This document shows positions 1 to 6,062 of a stretch of DNA of 6,062 bases, piece by piece. The notes beneath the pieces were generated by a model that was given only the letters and a program-made list of their open reading frames with translations, ran no database searches and was not told the origin of the DNA. Both the position numbers and the translations under genes were made by a program. Source of the DNA: Gemmatimonadota bacterium (lineage in GTDB: Bacteria > Latescibacterota > UBA2968); NCBI GenBank assembly GCA_002714465.1, contig PAXL01000018.1:129640-135701 (forward strand), given 5' to 3'. Every line of letters begins with the position of its first letter. The first letter of the stretch is position 1.

Positions 1-10
1 GGATTCGAAC

Positions 11-34
11 ACCGCGGGCAGAACCATGCGCGGT
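11..34. repeat. GC-rich inverted repeat just after the lipocalin-like gene
   Basis: ACCGCG at 11-16 is perfectly complementary to CGCGGT at 29-34, giving a six-pair GC-rich stem with a 12-base loop. It lies 9 bases past the TAG stop of the minus-strand lipocalin-like gene, where a transcription terminator would be expected. No run of T follows on the minus strand (the next bases read GTTCGAATCC), so it is not a standard intrinsic terminator. It could aid Rho-dependent ending or 3'-end stability, or be chance. Confidence 0.3.
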
Positions 35-42
35 CTGTGTGG

Positions 43-1233
43 CTAAAGAGCTGGTGTCCTTGCTGATCCGTATCCGGTCATCTCGACAAACCCAACTCCT
101 ATCCTCTTGCCTTGCAAATCGGTCACTTTCACTGCGCCTTCCCAGTATCTCAGCTCGGGAATAAGCCGGCTGCGGTTTTCTTGGTCCTCCATCTGCGACC
201 GAACGCGCATCACAAGATCAACCACGGGTACCTCGATTGTCCATCCTGAGGGATACGCATCTCCTGATGGACTCTCCCAGCTCTGTTCCTGCGTGATCGA
301 GAAATCGCTTTGCTCCAAATATCGTGTATTGCCATCTGCGAGCACCAGTGTAGCCCGAGCGTGGTCTACCCGGCCCTCGCCATCACGCAGGATATACAGC
401 ATCAGCTCCCGCTGGTCATCCAATTGCAGACTGAACCAGTCCCACCCGACCTGACCGGCATCCATCGAGTTCGTAAAGAACTCCTTGTCCATCCAGCTCT
501 GACCGTTTACTCGCATCGTTCGTCCATCGACGATCAGAGTACCGTCTGTCGCCAGCCGCGTAAAGCTGTAGTAGTGACTCGCCGCTGAAATCCCATCCCC
601 CTTCTTGCTGTAACCATCAGGGCCCTGAAAGACCCTCGGCTTCCGTGGCTGCGTCTTTAGATCGAACGCAAAAGCCAGCTCGTCGTCCTCAGCCCTAAAA
701 TCGAACGCGTCCCCGTTCCACCTCAGCTCCCAGTTCCCATCCGTCCCCGCCGGCCCCCGACTCCAAGCTATGAGCGAGTCAGGGTATTCATTGAATCCTC
801 CCAAGAGGGGCACAGCCCGGTACAACACTTCGGAGAATCTGTGCCTATTCCCCCGCTTCGGGGCGGATAGCGCGGAGAGGGCGGCATGGCCCATGATCAG
901 ATCCTTGGCTGCCCAATCCGATCCGACCTCAGGCTTCGCCTTCAGGAGTCCGACGCGGAAGAACGTAAACTGATACCCGAATTTTTCCCCCGTCTCCGCC
1001 TCTAAATGCCCCGTGAAGTACCACCATTCCGTCTTGAATCCATCCCGCACCCAATGATCTGCCGGAAAGTTCCACTTGTAATCCGGCCGGGCAATCTCCC
1101 ATTCCGTCTCGCTGTCTAGAGCGACGGGCGAAAGCACCGTCAGAAAAGCGCAGAGGAGCACCGTTACGGGTTTCCTAAATCCTACGCCCTGAATCCTGAA
1201 CGCTTCTCTTGCCTTTAGTTTGACAACTAACAT
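43..1233 (-). CDS. CrtC/AttH-type lipocalin-like secreted protein
   Basis: This 396-residue protein belongs to the carotenoid 1,2-hydratase (CrtC)/AttH-like family, formerly DUF2006, whose fold is a pair of lipocalin-like (calycin) barrels. Family signatures are visible: FPADH (56-60) running into EWWYFTGHL (69-77), GQSWMDKEFF (244-253), GWDWFSLQL (263-271), YWEGAVKV (363-370) and GVGFVEMTGY near the end (379-388). A basic stretch then a hydrophobic segment (about 19-39) looks like a Sec signal; Cys28 is preceded by LL, so there is no clear lipobox. The ATG at 1233 is chosen because the frame stays open upstream only inside the permease gene, and no other ATG or GTG lies before the mature domain. 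No good Shine-Dalgarno precedes it, and it starts 23 bases after the permease stop, so it is probably translated from the operon mRNA. The likely role is periplasmic binding or modification of a hydrophobic molecule. Carotenoid hydration is not implied, since no carotenoid genes are nearby. Confidence 0.87.
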   Translation of the reverse strand: MLVVKLKAREAFRIQGVGFRKPVTVLLCAFLTVLSPVALDSETEWEIARPDYKWNFPADHWVRDGFKTEWWYFTGHLEAETGEKFGYQFTFFRVGLLKAKPEVGSDWAAKDLIMGHAALSALSAPKRGNRHRFSEVLYRAVPLLGGFNEYPDSLIAWSRGPAGTDGNWELRWNGDAFDFRAEDDELAFAFDLKTQPRKPRVFQGPDGYSKKGDGISAASHYYSFTRLATDGTLIVDGRTMRVNGQSWMDKEFFTNSMDAGQVGWDWFSLQLDDQRELMLYILRDGEGRVDHARATLVLADGNTRYLEQSDFSITQEQSWESPSGDAYPSGWTIEVPVVDLVMRVRSQMEDQENRSRLIPELRYWEGAVKVTDLQGKRIGVGFVEMTGYGSARTPAL

Positions 1234-1256
1234 GTGATCTTGTCTACAAACGTGTT

Positions 1257-3800
1257 TCAGACCTCTTTGCTCAGTTCTGTGGCCGGTGTTCTGCTCGCGC
1301 GCATTGCCGGATACAGGCTCGCCAACACCGCCGCCCCGAGTATCGCTGCCGCTTGCTGCGCGATCGGCAATGCTTCGAAGTGCGGCTGTATGGTCCACCC
1401 GAAGTAGGCTCGATTGATCACGTAGATCAGAATTCCCGCCAGAAGCACGCCACCGACTGAACCTAGAAGCAACCCGATCACACCCATGCCGAGACCCTTA
1501 CCCACAAACACTTTGAAGATCTGCGTGCGCTTTGCGCCGATCGACCGATACAGCGCCAGCTCGGGAATCTGTTCTCGTGCGAGGACCAGCAACATCAGCG
1601 TTATGCCGCAGACCGCGATCAACAGGCTCATCCCCTTCAGAAGTTGCGTGATCGCAAAGGTTTGATCGAAAATCTTCAGCACTTCCGTCCGCAGTTTCTG
1701 GTTGCTCCGAATCTGTAGAGGCACGTTCGGCAACGCAGACTTGAGCTGATCCACAACGGTATCTGGATCGTATCCCTCGTGGAGATACAACGCGACGCTA
1801 TTGATCGGTCCTTCGCCGAACGCTTTCGTCATCGTCGACAGATCCATCACGGCGGCGCCCCCGTCAGCGCTGTAGTCGTAATAGACACCCGCGATCTTGA
1901 ACATGCGCTCACCCGTAGCCGTGTAGAGCGAAAGCTCATCACCCACCCAGCGGTCGATCTTCCTAGCAAGTGTCTCACCCACGAATACTCCACGTTCTTT
2001 GACCACCTCTCGGTATGCTAGAGCAGGATCACCCTCCAGCAGAGGGAACCGCGATTCTCCACCTTCGAGCCCCATCTCGACACCGGCCAACCCGATTCGG
2101 TTGTCACCCGAGTAGGCTCTGAACCCACGCAGTCGGTCAACCGCCCGCACACCGGGATGCTCTGTCAGCACCTGTATGGCCGACTGATCAAGCGTACTGT
2201 CGCCCCCCTTCCCTCGATAGGACAGGGGCGCGACATATATGTCCGCCTGTAGCGAAGTAAGAATCCATACTTCGAGTGTGCGCTTGAAACTCCCGATCAT
2301 CAGCGTGATGCCGATTAGCATACTCACGGCGATCGCGAGACTCGCTACGGCAAAGGCGGTTGTCTGGAGGCGGTCACCTAGTCCCTTCAGGCTGTAGGCA
2401 AAACCGAAAGAACGGGCCCGAACCAATCCGCAGACCGAACGAACTGTGAACGGGGTCAAGAGCGGAATACCGATCAGCAGGGCAACGGCCAGTACGAACC
2501 CGGAATGCTGCCACGTGTCCCCTGCGATAGCAAACCAGAGTGTCGACAGGGCAAGGATGCCCAGACCAAAGATGAATGTCACCGGAGCAAGCGAGCTGAT
2601 CTTCTCGTGAAGCGTCAAAGATGCAAGAAGTGAACGCGTGTCTCGTCGACTCATGTCGACCGCGGGAACCAGAGCGCCCGTGATGGCGCCACCAATTCCG
2701 ATCAGCGCCGCCAGACCATAGAGCCAGATAGGTAGCTCGAGCGTCGCGATTTCGGACAGCAAATACAGGTTTGATAGGGTGGCAGACACCATGTCGACGT
2801 TTGATTTCGCCGCCCAGTAGCCCAATGGAATCCCGAGCCCGACACCGAAGACACCGAGCAGACCCACCTCACCCACGATCAACCAGAAGACCTGACGCCG
2901 GGTGCACCCGATCGAGCGAAGCAGCCCGAACTCCTCACGTCGCCGAACCAGTGAAGCCTGGGTGCTGCTGTAAACGAGAAACAAACCGACAAATAGGCTG
3001 ATCATGCTGAGCGCAGTCAGATTCAGTCGAAACGCCGCCATCAGACCTTCGGCCTGCTGCTCGCGCTGAGCAGGTGTCACTACACGTACAGATTCATCAA
3101 GACGCGCGATTAGGTTCGTCTGCACATCCTCGATCGACACGCCCTCTGCGACCTTCACGTCGATCTGATGGATTTCACCTTGCTGCCCAAGTAGATCCTG
3201 AACCTGACCGATGTCCATCACCACCAGTTTCGGACTCGCGAGAGGGCTCATCGACTGAAAGTCGACGAGCGCGCCCACCGTCAAATCGACTTTCTTCGAA
3301 CCATTCGCAACGGTAAAGCAGTCTCCAATCCTCCATTGCATGGCCTCTGCCATCGACGGCGTGACAGCTGCCCATCCGGGGGTGGCCATACTGACGGACA
3401 TATCCCCGGACTTGCCCCGCCAGGGGATATCCATGGGCGCAAAGAAATCGAGCCCGATGACCTCGAGAAAAAATCGGTCAGTCAGGCTCTGTGCCTCACG
3501 TCCGTCATCAAGAATTACCTCGACGCGATACAGCGGCCAAGCGGCGCGCACACCGGCCGTCTGGAGTAAACGAGGGTAAAGCGTTTCAGAGAATGAGGGT
3601 GTCCGGCCCATCACCGACAGGTCTGCTTCACCACTGACGGCAGCCACACTGCCCTTGAAAGCAGCCAAGGCGTTCCGGTTGATGATCTGTATCGACAGAA
3701 CAGATGCCACGCCGAGAGCGACACCAAACACGGTCAGCAGGTAGAGACTCCGACCGGCACGAAAGTGTTCTCCCAGGGACCTGGCGAAGTATCGGATCAT
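1257..3800 (-). CDS. FtsX-family ABC transporter permease, ten membrane helices
   Basis: The 847-residue inner-membrane permease is of the type VII (MacB/LolCE/FtsX) kind. I count ten hydrophobic segments at about 19-41, 260-283, 306-331, 359-381, 404-425, 433-455, 481-505, 718-741, 766-795 and 812-833. Two large extracytoplasmic MacB-type domains lie at about 42-259 and 506-717. Each is followed by an FtsX domain with the typical cytoplasmic coupling sequence: RREEFGLLRSIGCTRRQVF (287-305) and EQIPELALYRSIGAKRTQIF (743-762). This is two FtsX-like units in one chain, as in YbbP-like permeases, so one chain may supply both membrane halves. The ATG overlaps the upstream ATPase stop in ATGA (3797-3800), a sign of translational coupling. 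Such permeases usually move no solute through a channel; they pass mechanical force across the membrane to extract lipids or lipoproteins or to act on periplasmic partners. The substrate cannot be read from sequence, but the lipocalin-like neighbour points to something hydrophobic. Confidence 0.94.
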   Translation of the reverse strand: MIRYFARSLGEHFRAGRSLYLLTVFGVALGVASVLSIQIINRNALAAFKGSVAAVSGEADLSVMGRTPSFSETLYPRLLQTAGVRAAWPLYRVEVILDDGREAQSLTDRFFLEVIGLDFFAPMDIPWRGKSGDMSVSMATPGWAAVTPSMAEAMQWRIGDCFTVANGSKKVDLTVGALVDFQSMSPLASPKLVVMDIGQVQDLLGQQGEIHQIDVKVAEGVSIEDVQTNLIARLDESVRVVTPAQREQQAEGLMAAFRLNLTALSMISLFVGLFLVYSSTQASLVRRREEFGLLRSIGCTRRQVFWLIVGEVGLLGVFGVGLGIPLGYWAAKSNVDMVSATLSNLYLLSEIATLELPIWLYGLAALIGIGGAITGALVPAVDMSRRDTRSLLASLTLHEKISSLAPVTFIFGLGILALSTLWFAIAGDTWQHSGFVLAVALLIGIPLLTPFTVRSVCGLVRARSFGFAYSLKGLGDRLQTTAFAVASLAIAVSMLIGITLMIGSFKRTLEVWILTSLQADIYVAPLSYRGKGGDSTLDQSAIQVLTEHPGVRAVDRLRGFRAYSGDNRIGLAGVEMGLEGGESRFPLLEGDPALAYREVVKERGVFVGETLARKIDRWVGDELSLYTATGERMFKIAGVYYDYSADGGAAVMDLSTMTKAFGEGPINSVALYLHEGYDPDTVVDQLKSALPNVPLQIRSNQKLRTEVLKIFDQTFAITQLLKGMSLLIAVCGITLMLLVLAREQIPELALYRSIGAKRTQIFKVFVGKGLGMGVIGLLLGSVGGVLLAGILIYVINRAYFGWTIQPHFEALPIAQQAAAILGAAVLASLYPAMRASRTPATELSKEV

Positions 3801-4531
3801 CCTCGAACTCTTCGCCCTCTGCTGCTCCGCTGGGATCTCTGTTCCCTGCTCCCCCGCTCGATTCTCCCTCCGTGAATTTCCCAGACCTGATCAGCCATAT
3901 CGGCAAATTCTCGGCTGTGCGTCACATACACGAGCGTCATCTGCTCTTCGCGTGCGAGGGACAGCATCAGTTCCATCACACGCTGACCGTTCTTGTCGTC
4001 CAGGTTCCCTGTCGGTTCATCGGCCAAAAGCAGCCTTGGGCTCATCAATAGCGCGCGGCAGATCGCAACTCTCTGCATCTCCCCACCCGACAGCTTCTGA
4101 ACACGGTCGCCACCCCTGTCACCAAGCCCGACACGATCGAGGAGAAGATCAACGCTGGGAAGAAAAGCGCGCGGCTTTTCTCCCGAAATCATGGCAGGCA
4201 ATGAAATGTTGTCCCGCACCGTCAGATGCTGTACGAGATGGAAGAACTGGAAGATCAGACCAACGTTGTCCCGTCTGAGAAGGGTCCGCTCCTCATCACC
4301 GAGACGCGAGAGCGACTGCCCAAAAAGACTGATTTCTCCCTCGGAAGGAATATCGATCCCGGCGGCTAGATTCAGCAGCGTGGATTTCCCGCTGCCACTT
4401 CGACCAACAATCGCGACTGTTTGTCCCTGCTCAACCTTGAAGGTCAGTTTATCGAGCACGACACGCGGTCCGCTTTCTGCCGTTTCGTAGACCTTCGAAA
4501 CGTTGTTGAAGGAGAGTGCTGCTTGATCCAT
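3797..4531 (-). CDS. ABC transporter ATP-binding protein, LolD/MacB class
   Basis: The 244-residue cytoplasmic ATPase has every nucleotide-binding motif: Walker A GRSGSGKST (43-51), Q-loop Gln95 in IFQFF, ABC signature LSGGEMQR (147-154), Walker B LLLADEP (167-173) with catalytic Glu172, D-loop NLD (176-178) and switch His205 in VTHS. The signature and the ADEPTGNLD stretch are typical of the LolD/MacB/FtsE branch that pairs with FtsX-type permeases, which fits the next gene. The ATG at 4531 is preferred over a GTG at 4543, because that GTG lies inside the Shine-Dalgarno sequence AAGGTGAT, which is well spaced for 4531. It is the first gene of the operon and overlaps the permease start by four bases. 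The last 19 residues are an unusual Arg/Ser-rich tail with arginine at every third position (226, 229, 232, 235, 238, 241), beyond the usual end of the domain. In AttEFGH naming this would be the ATPase component. Confidence 0.96.
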   Translation of the reverse strand: MDQAALSFNNVSKVYETAESGPRVVLDKLTFKVEQGQTVAIVGRSGSGKSTLLNLAAGIDIPSEGEISLFGQSLSRLGDEERTLLRRDNVGLIFQFFHLVQHLTVRDNISLPAMISGEKPRAFLPSVDLLLDRVGLGDRGGDRVQKLSGGEMQRVAICRALLMSPRLLLADEPTGNLDDKNGQRVMELMLSLAREEQMTLVYVTHSREFADMADQVWEIHGGRIERGSREQRSQRSSRGRRVRG

Positions 4532-4538
4532 CAGCGAA

Positions 4539-4546
4539 ATCACCTT
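4539..4546 (-). promoter_or_regulatory. Ribosome binding site deciding the ATPase start
   Basis: On the minus strand the sequence AAGGTGAT matches the core of the 16S rRNA complement and sits 7 bases before the ATG at 4531. An in-frame GTG four codons upstream (4541-4543) is part of this same site, so it is unlikely to be the start codon. Confidence 0.75.
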
Positions 4547-4567
4547 TATCTTGTCTAGTAAATCCGA

Positions 4568-4596
4568 AGAGTACCAAAAAGCCGCATGGGGGTCAA
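4568..4596 (-). promoter_or_regulatory. Putative sigma-70 promoter for the ABC operon
   Basis: On the minus strand TTGACC (4591-4596, five of six matches to TTGACA) is followed after exactly 17 bases by TACTCT (4568-4573), which keeps the most conserved T1, A2 and T6 of the -10 box but matches only three of six. Transcription would begin near 4560, giving a leader of about 30 bases that carries the ribosome binding site. It is placed correctly in the spacer between divergent genes. The weak -10 box suggests modest or activator-assisted expression. Confidence 0.45.
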
Positions 4597-4660
4597 ATCA
4601 GCGGTGCCGAACCTGCCGTTTCCTTCGTTTTTTGTGTCTTCATAGTCAGTCTTTCGTCTT

Positions 4661-5566
4661 ATGACCAGATTCGTATTCCTCACGGACACCCACTACTGGC
4701 CGAACGCACCGGCCGATTATGGCGCTCCGAAGATGCTGACCCAAGGGCGTACGATCCACGAAGCAATGGTCTCCGCAATCAACGCGCTGGAGCCGGACTT
4801 CGTCCTGCATGGTGGCGACTTCCTCTGCGGCGGGAGCTCCTTCGACCTTCCGACCGATGTCTTTGAGGAATCTATCCGAGACACCCGCGGCTACTATGAC
4901 CAGATCCAGTCCCCCTTCTACGCAGTTCCTGGCAACCACGACTGCGACGGGCAAACTTGGTCCTTCGACAGCTTTCACGCCGTCTACGACACAGACTTCA
5001 TCCTGAGATTGGACGATATCGGGGAAACTCTCAGGGTCGGGCGAGCCAACGTCTTCCTCGGTGACACGAAAACCCACGGAACCGGTCAATGGATGGACGA
5101 ACACGACCTTCTGCTTCGCGAGGCGAACTCCTCTGCCAAGGCCGCCGGGAAATCGATTATTCTCTGCCTCCATACGTGGGTCTTGCCTGATACGCAGACC
5201 GAGCCCGGGTCACACGGTCAAGGATGCGTGGTCGATGCGAAACGGCTGCTCGATACGATCTCGGCGTGTGAATCTGTTGTGCTCATTTTGACGGGCCATC
5301 GACACCTGAACCGCATATCTGCCTACCGGGACTTTCTTATCGCTGACACCTCTTGCCTAATCGGATATCCCTTCGGATTCCGCGAGATTACGCTGACTGA
5401 CGACGGCTGGTTCAAGAGTCGATTCCACCGCCTGAGGGTGCCCGATGCGATGGACGCCTATCGTGACCGCGATGACGCCGGCGAAGACGCGCACTGGGAA
5501 GGGCAACCGCACGATCAGGACAGCGATATCCTGATCCCACGCCTTCATCGTTCTCAACCAAGGTAA
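4661..5566 (+). CDS. Calcineurin-like metallophosphoesterase
   Basis: The 301-residue protein has the complete metal-binding set of the calcineurin-like phosphoesterase family: D9 and H11 in LTDTHY, D53 in HGGDF, N92 and H93 in GNHD, H171 in CLHTW, and H213/H215 in TGHRH. The family hydrolyses phosphomono- or phosphodiester bonds with two metal ions; the layout resembles the Icc/GpdQ-like cyclic-nucleotide or glycerophosphodiester branch, but the substrate cannot be assigned. No signal peptide or membrane segment is seen, so it is probably cytoplasmic. The start is forced: an in-frame TAG (4643-4645) is followed by no start codon before ATG 4661, and the next Met (25) would remove D9 and H11. 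No Shine-Dalgarno sequence precedes it, suggesting a leaderless or weakly translated message. After the domain (about residue 260) comes a polar, Asp-rich tail containing RDRDDAGEDAH. It is divergent from the ABC operon, and no functional link is evident. Confidence 0.92.
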   Translation: MTRFVFLTDTHYWPNAPADYGAPKMLTQGRTIHEAMVSAINALEPDFVLHGGDFLCGGSSFDLPTDVFEESIRDTRGYYDQIQSPFYAVPGNHDCDGQTWSFDSFHAVYDTDFILRLDDIGETLRVGRANVFLGDTKTHGTGQWMDEHDLLLREANSSAKAAGKSIILCLHTWVLPDTQTEPGSHGQGCVVDAKRLLDTISACESVVLILTGHRHLNRISAYRDFLIADTSCLIGYPFGFREITLTDDGWFKSRFHRLRVPDAMDAYRDRDDAGEDAHWEGQPHDQDSDILIPRLHRSQPR

Positions 5567-5993
5567 TTACAGAGGGTTGCCACGGACCCTTAGGGCAAGT
5601 TGTGTAGCTGCCAAACTTCGAGGACCTCATTACCATCCAGGACTTTTCCCCGCTTCTTAGATCGCGTTCGTGAGATCTCCGGTGGTATGCCAGTCGGCGC
5701 GAGGCTCTCCGCCAATGAATATGGAAGATGATATCAAGTTCGCGGTCCAAGTTGGCGATAACTACAGATACTGGATGGACTAGACCGCGAGAGGAGTTAG
5801 CTTCCGTGGATCTTTCGAGATCACATCGCCTTCCCCACGATCCCCGCTCTTGCGCATAGCCGTCGTTACCAAGACAAACAGAACGCATCACGCTCATCCT
5901 GGCAGGCGGTCCATGGCTACCCGCCGACTTCGCAAAAGCACTCGTGCCGATGAGTTGACGCGGGGGCCTCGCACTTTTGGAAAGCCTCTTGGT
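5567..5993. other. 427-base convergent gap with no supported gene
   Basis: This gap separates the 3' ends of the phosphoesterase (plus) and the peroxiredoxin fragment (minus). A minus-strand frame is open from ATG 5897 to 5412 (161 codons), running 155 bases antisense into the phosphoesterase; it has no usable Shine-Dalgarno sequence, resembles no family I know, and is rich in Arg and His (about residues 62-83). A plus-strand mini-frame (5715-5783, 22 codons) also lacks a ribosome site. Weak hairpins are present: AGGGT/ACCCT (5573-5577/5586-5590) and GATCT-TTCG-AGATC (5809-5822), neither followed by a T run. I see no clear repeat pair, IS end or tRNA. It may be decayed sequence or an unknown RNA. 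Confidence 0.5.
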
Positions 5994-6062
5994 CTAAACG
6001 ATCTGCTTCAGATCCGCCAGTACTTCCTCGCCGTGCGTCGCCGCCTTCACCTTCGAATAGAC
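5994..6062 (-). CDS. Peroxiredoxin, Bcp/PrxQ type, C-terminal fragment (cut by window edge)
   Basis: Only the last 22 codons and the TAG stop (5994-5996) lie in the window; the gene continues past position 6062. The peptide reads VYSKVKAATHGEEVLADLKQ and then IV. It resembles the C-terminal end of bacterioferritin-comigratory protein (Bcp/PrxQ) peroxiredoxins, where a K-V-K motif is followed by a short turn, a His-containing segment and an EVL helix. These enzymes reduce hydrogen peroxide and organic hydroperoxides using a peroxidatic cysteine, which would lie outside the window. The gene is convergent with the phosphoesterase. The call rests on a short stretch, so another thioredoxin-fold protein is possible. 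Confidence 0.65.
   Translation of the reverse strand, partial: VYSKVKAATHGEEVLADLKQIV

Noticed and set aside
1..70. tRNA-like TTCGAAT motif (minus strand) at the left edge
   Set aside because: The T-loop core is present, but the second T-stem pair fails, no proper D arm or anticodon arm can be drawn upstream, and the region overlaps the end of a well-supported gene. The 3' part lies outside the window, so it cannot be fully excluded.
1234..1398. Upstream extension of the lipocalin-like frame to an ATG at 1398
   Set aside because: The extra 55 residues overlap the end of the permease gene, are low-complexity and unlike the family, and lie before the natural signal-peptide region.
4532..4543. 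GTG at 4543 as ATPase start
   Set aside because: The GTG lies inside the Shine-Dalgarno sequence that is correctly spaced for the ATG at 4531.
4619..4646. Promoter for the phosphoesterase using CATAGT (4641-4646) as -10
   Set aside because: The -10 is acceptable (four of six), but no -35 resembling TTGACA lies 16-18 bases upstream, so the call would be guesswork.
5573..5590. Hairpin AGGGT/ACCCT as the phosphoesterase terminator
   Set aside because: The stem is only five pairs plus one wobble, the loop is eight bases, and no T run follows.
5715..5783. 22-codon plus-strand mini-gene beginning MNMEDDIKF
   Set aside because: No ribosome binding site, too short to judge, and several equivalent short frames exist in the same DNA.
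5913..6062. Plus-strand frame starting ATGGCTACC at 5913 and open to the edge
   Set aside because: Its second half is antisense to the peroxiredoxin C-terminus, which is the better match to a known family; the product is Arg-rich and resembles nothing I know.

Overview
The window looks like bacterial chromosome of moderately high GC, densely coded, most likely from a Gram-negative organism. The reasons are a type VII (FtsX/MacB-like) ABC exporter module joined to a secreted lipocalin-like protein, a pairing known mainly from Proteobacteria and similar double-membraned bacteria. Nothing here fixes the phylum.

Layout. Positions 43-4531 hold a three-gene operon read on the minus strand: an ABC ATPase (3797-4531), a large ten-helix FtsX-family permease (1257-3800), and a CrtC/AttH-type lipocalin-like protein with an N-terminal export signal (43-1233). 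The first two genes overlap by four bases (ATGA) and the third starts 23 bases after the permease. A plausible sigma-70 promoter (4568-4596) and a good Shine-Dalgarno sequence lie before the ATPase. The set matches what annotation schemes call the AttEFGH ABC transport system. By family analogy, the ATPase drives conformational change in the permease at the inner membrane, and the permease handles or releases a hydrophobic substrate that the periplasmic calycin-fold protein may bind or modify. The substrate is unknown.

Divergent from the operon, across a 129-base spacer, is a cytoplasmic calcineurin-like metallophosphoesterase (4661-5566, plus strand) with all the family's metal ligands. It has no Shine-Dalgarno sequence.

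Positions 5567-5993 are a 427-base gap with no gene I can support. It contains weak hairpins and one long but unconvincing minus-strand frame. At the right edge (5994-6062, minus strand) is the last 22 codons of what looks like a Bcp/PrxQ-type peroxiredoxin, convergent with the phosphoesterase.

I see no IS element, CRISPR array, rRNA or complete tRNA. The most interesting biology is the ABC/lipocalin operon of unknown substrate. The convergent gap is the least explained DNA.
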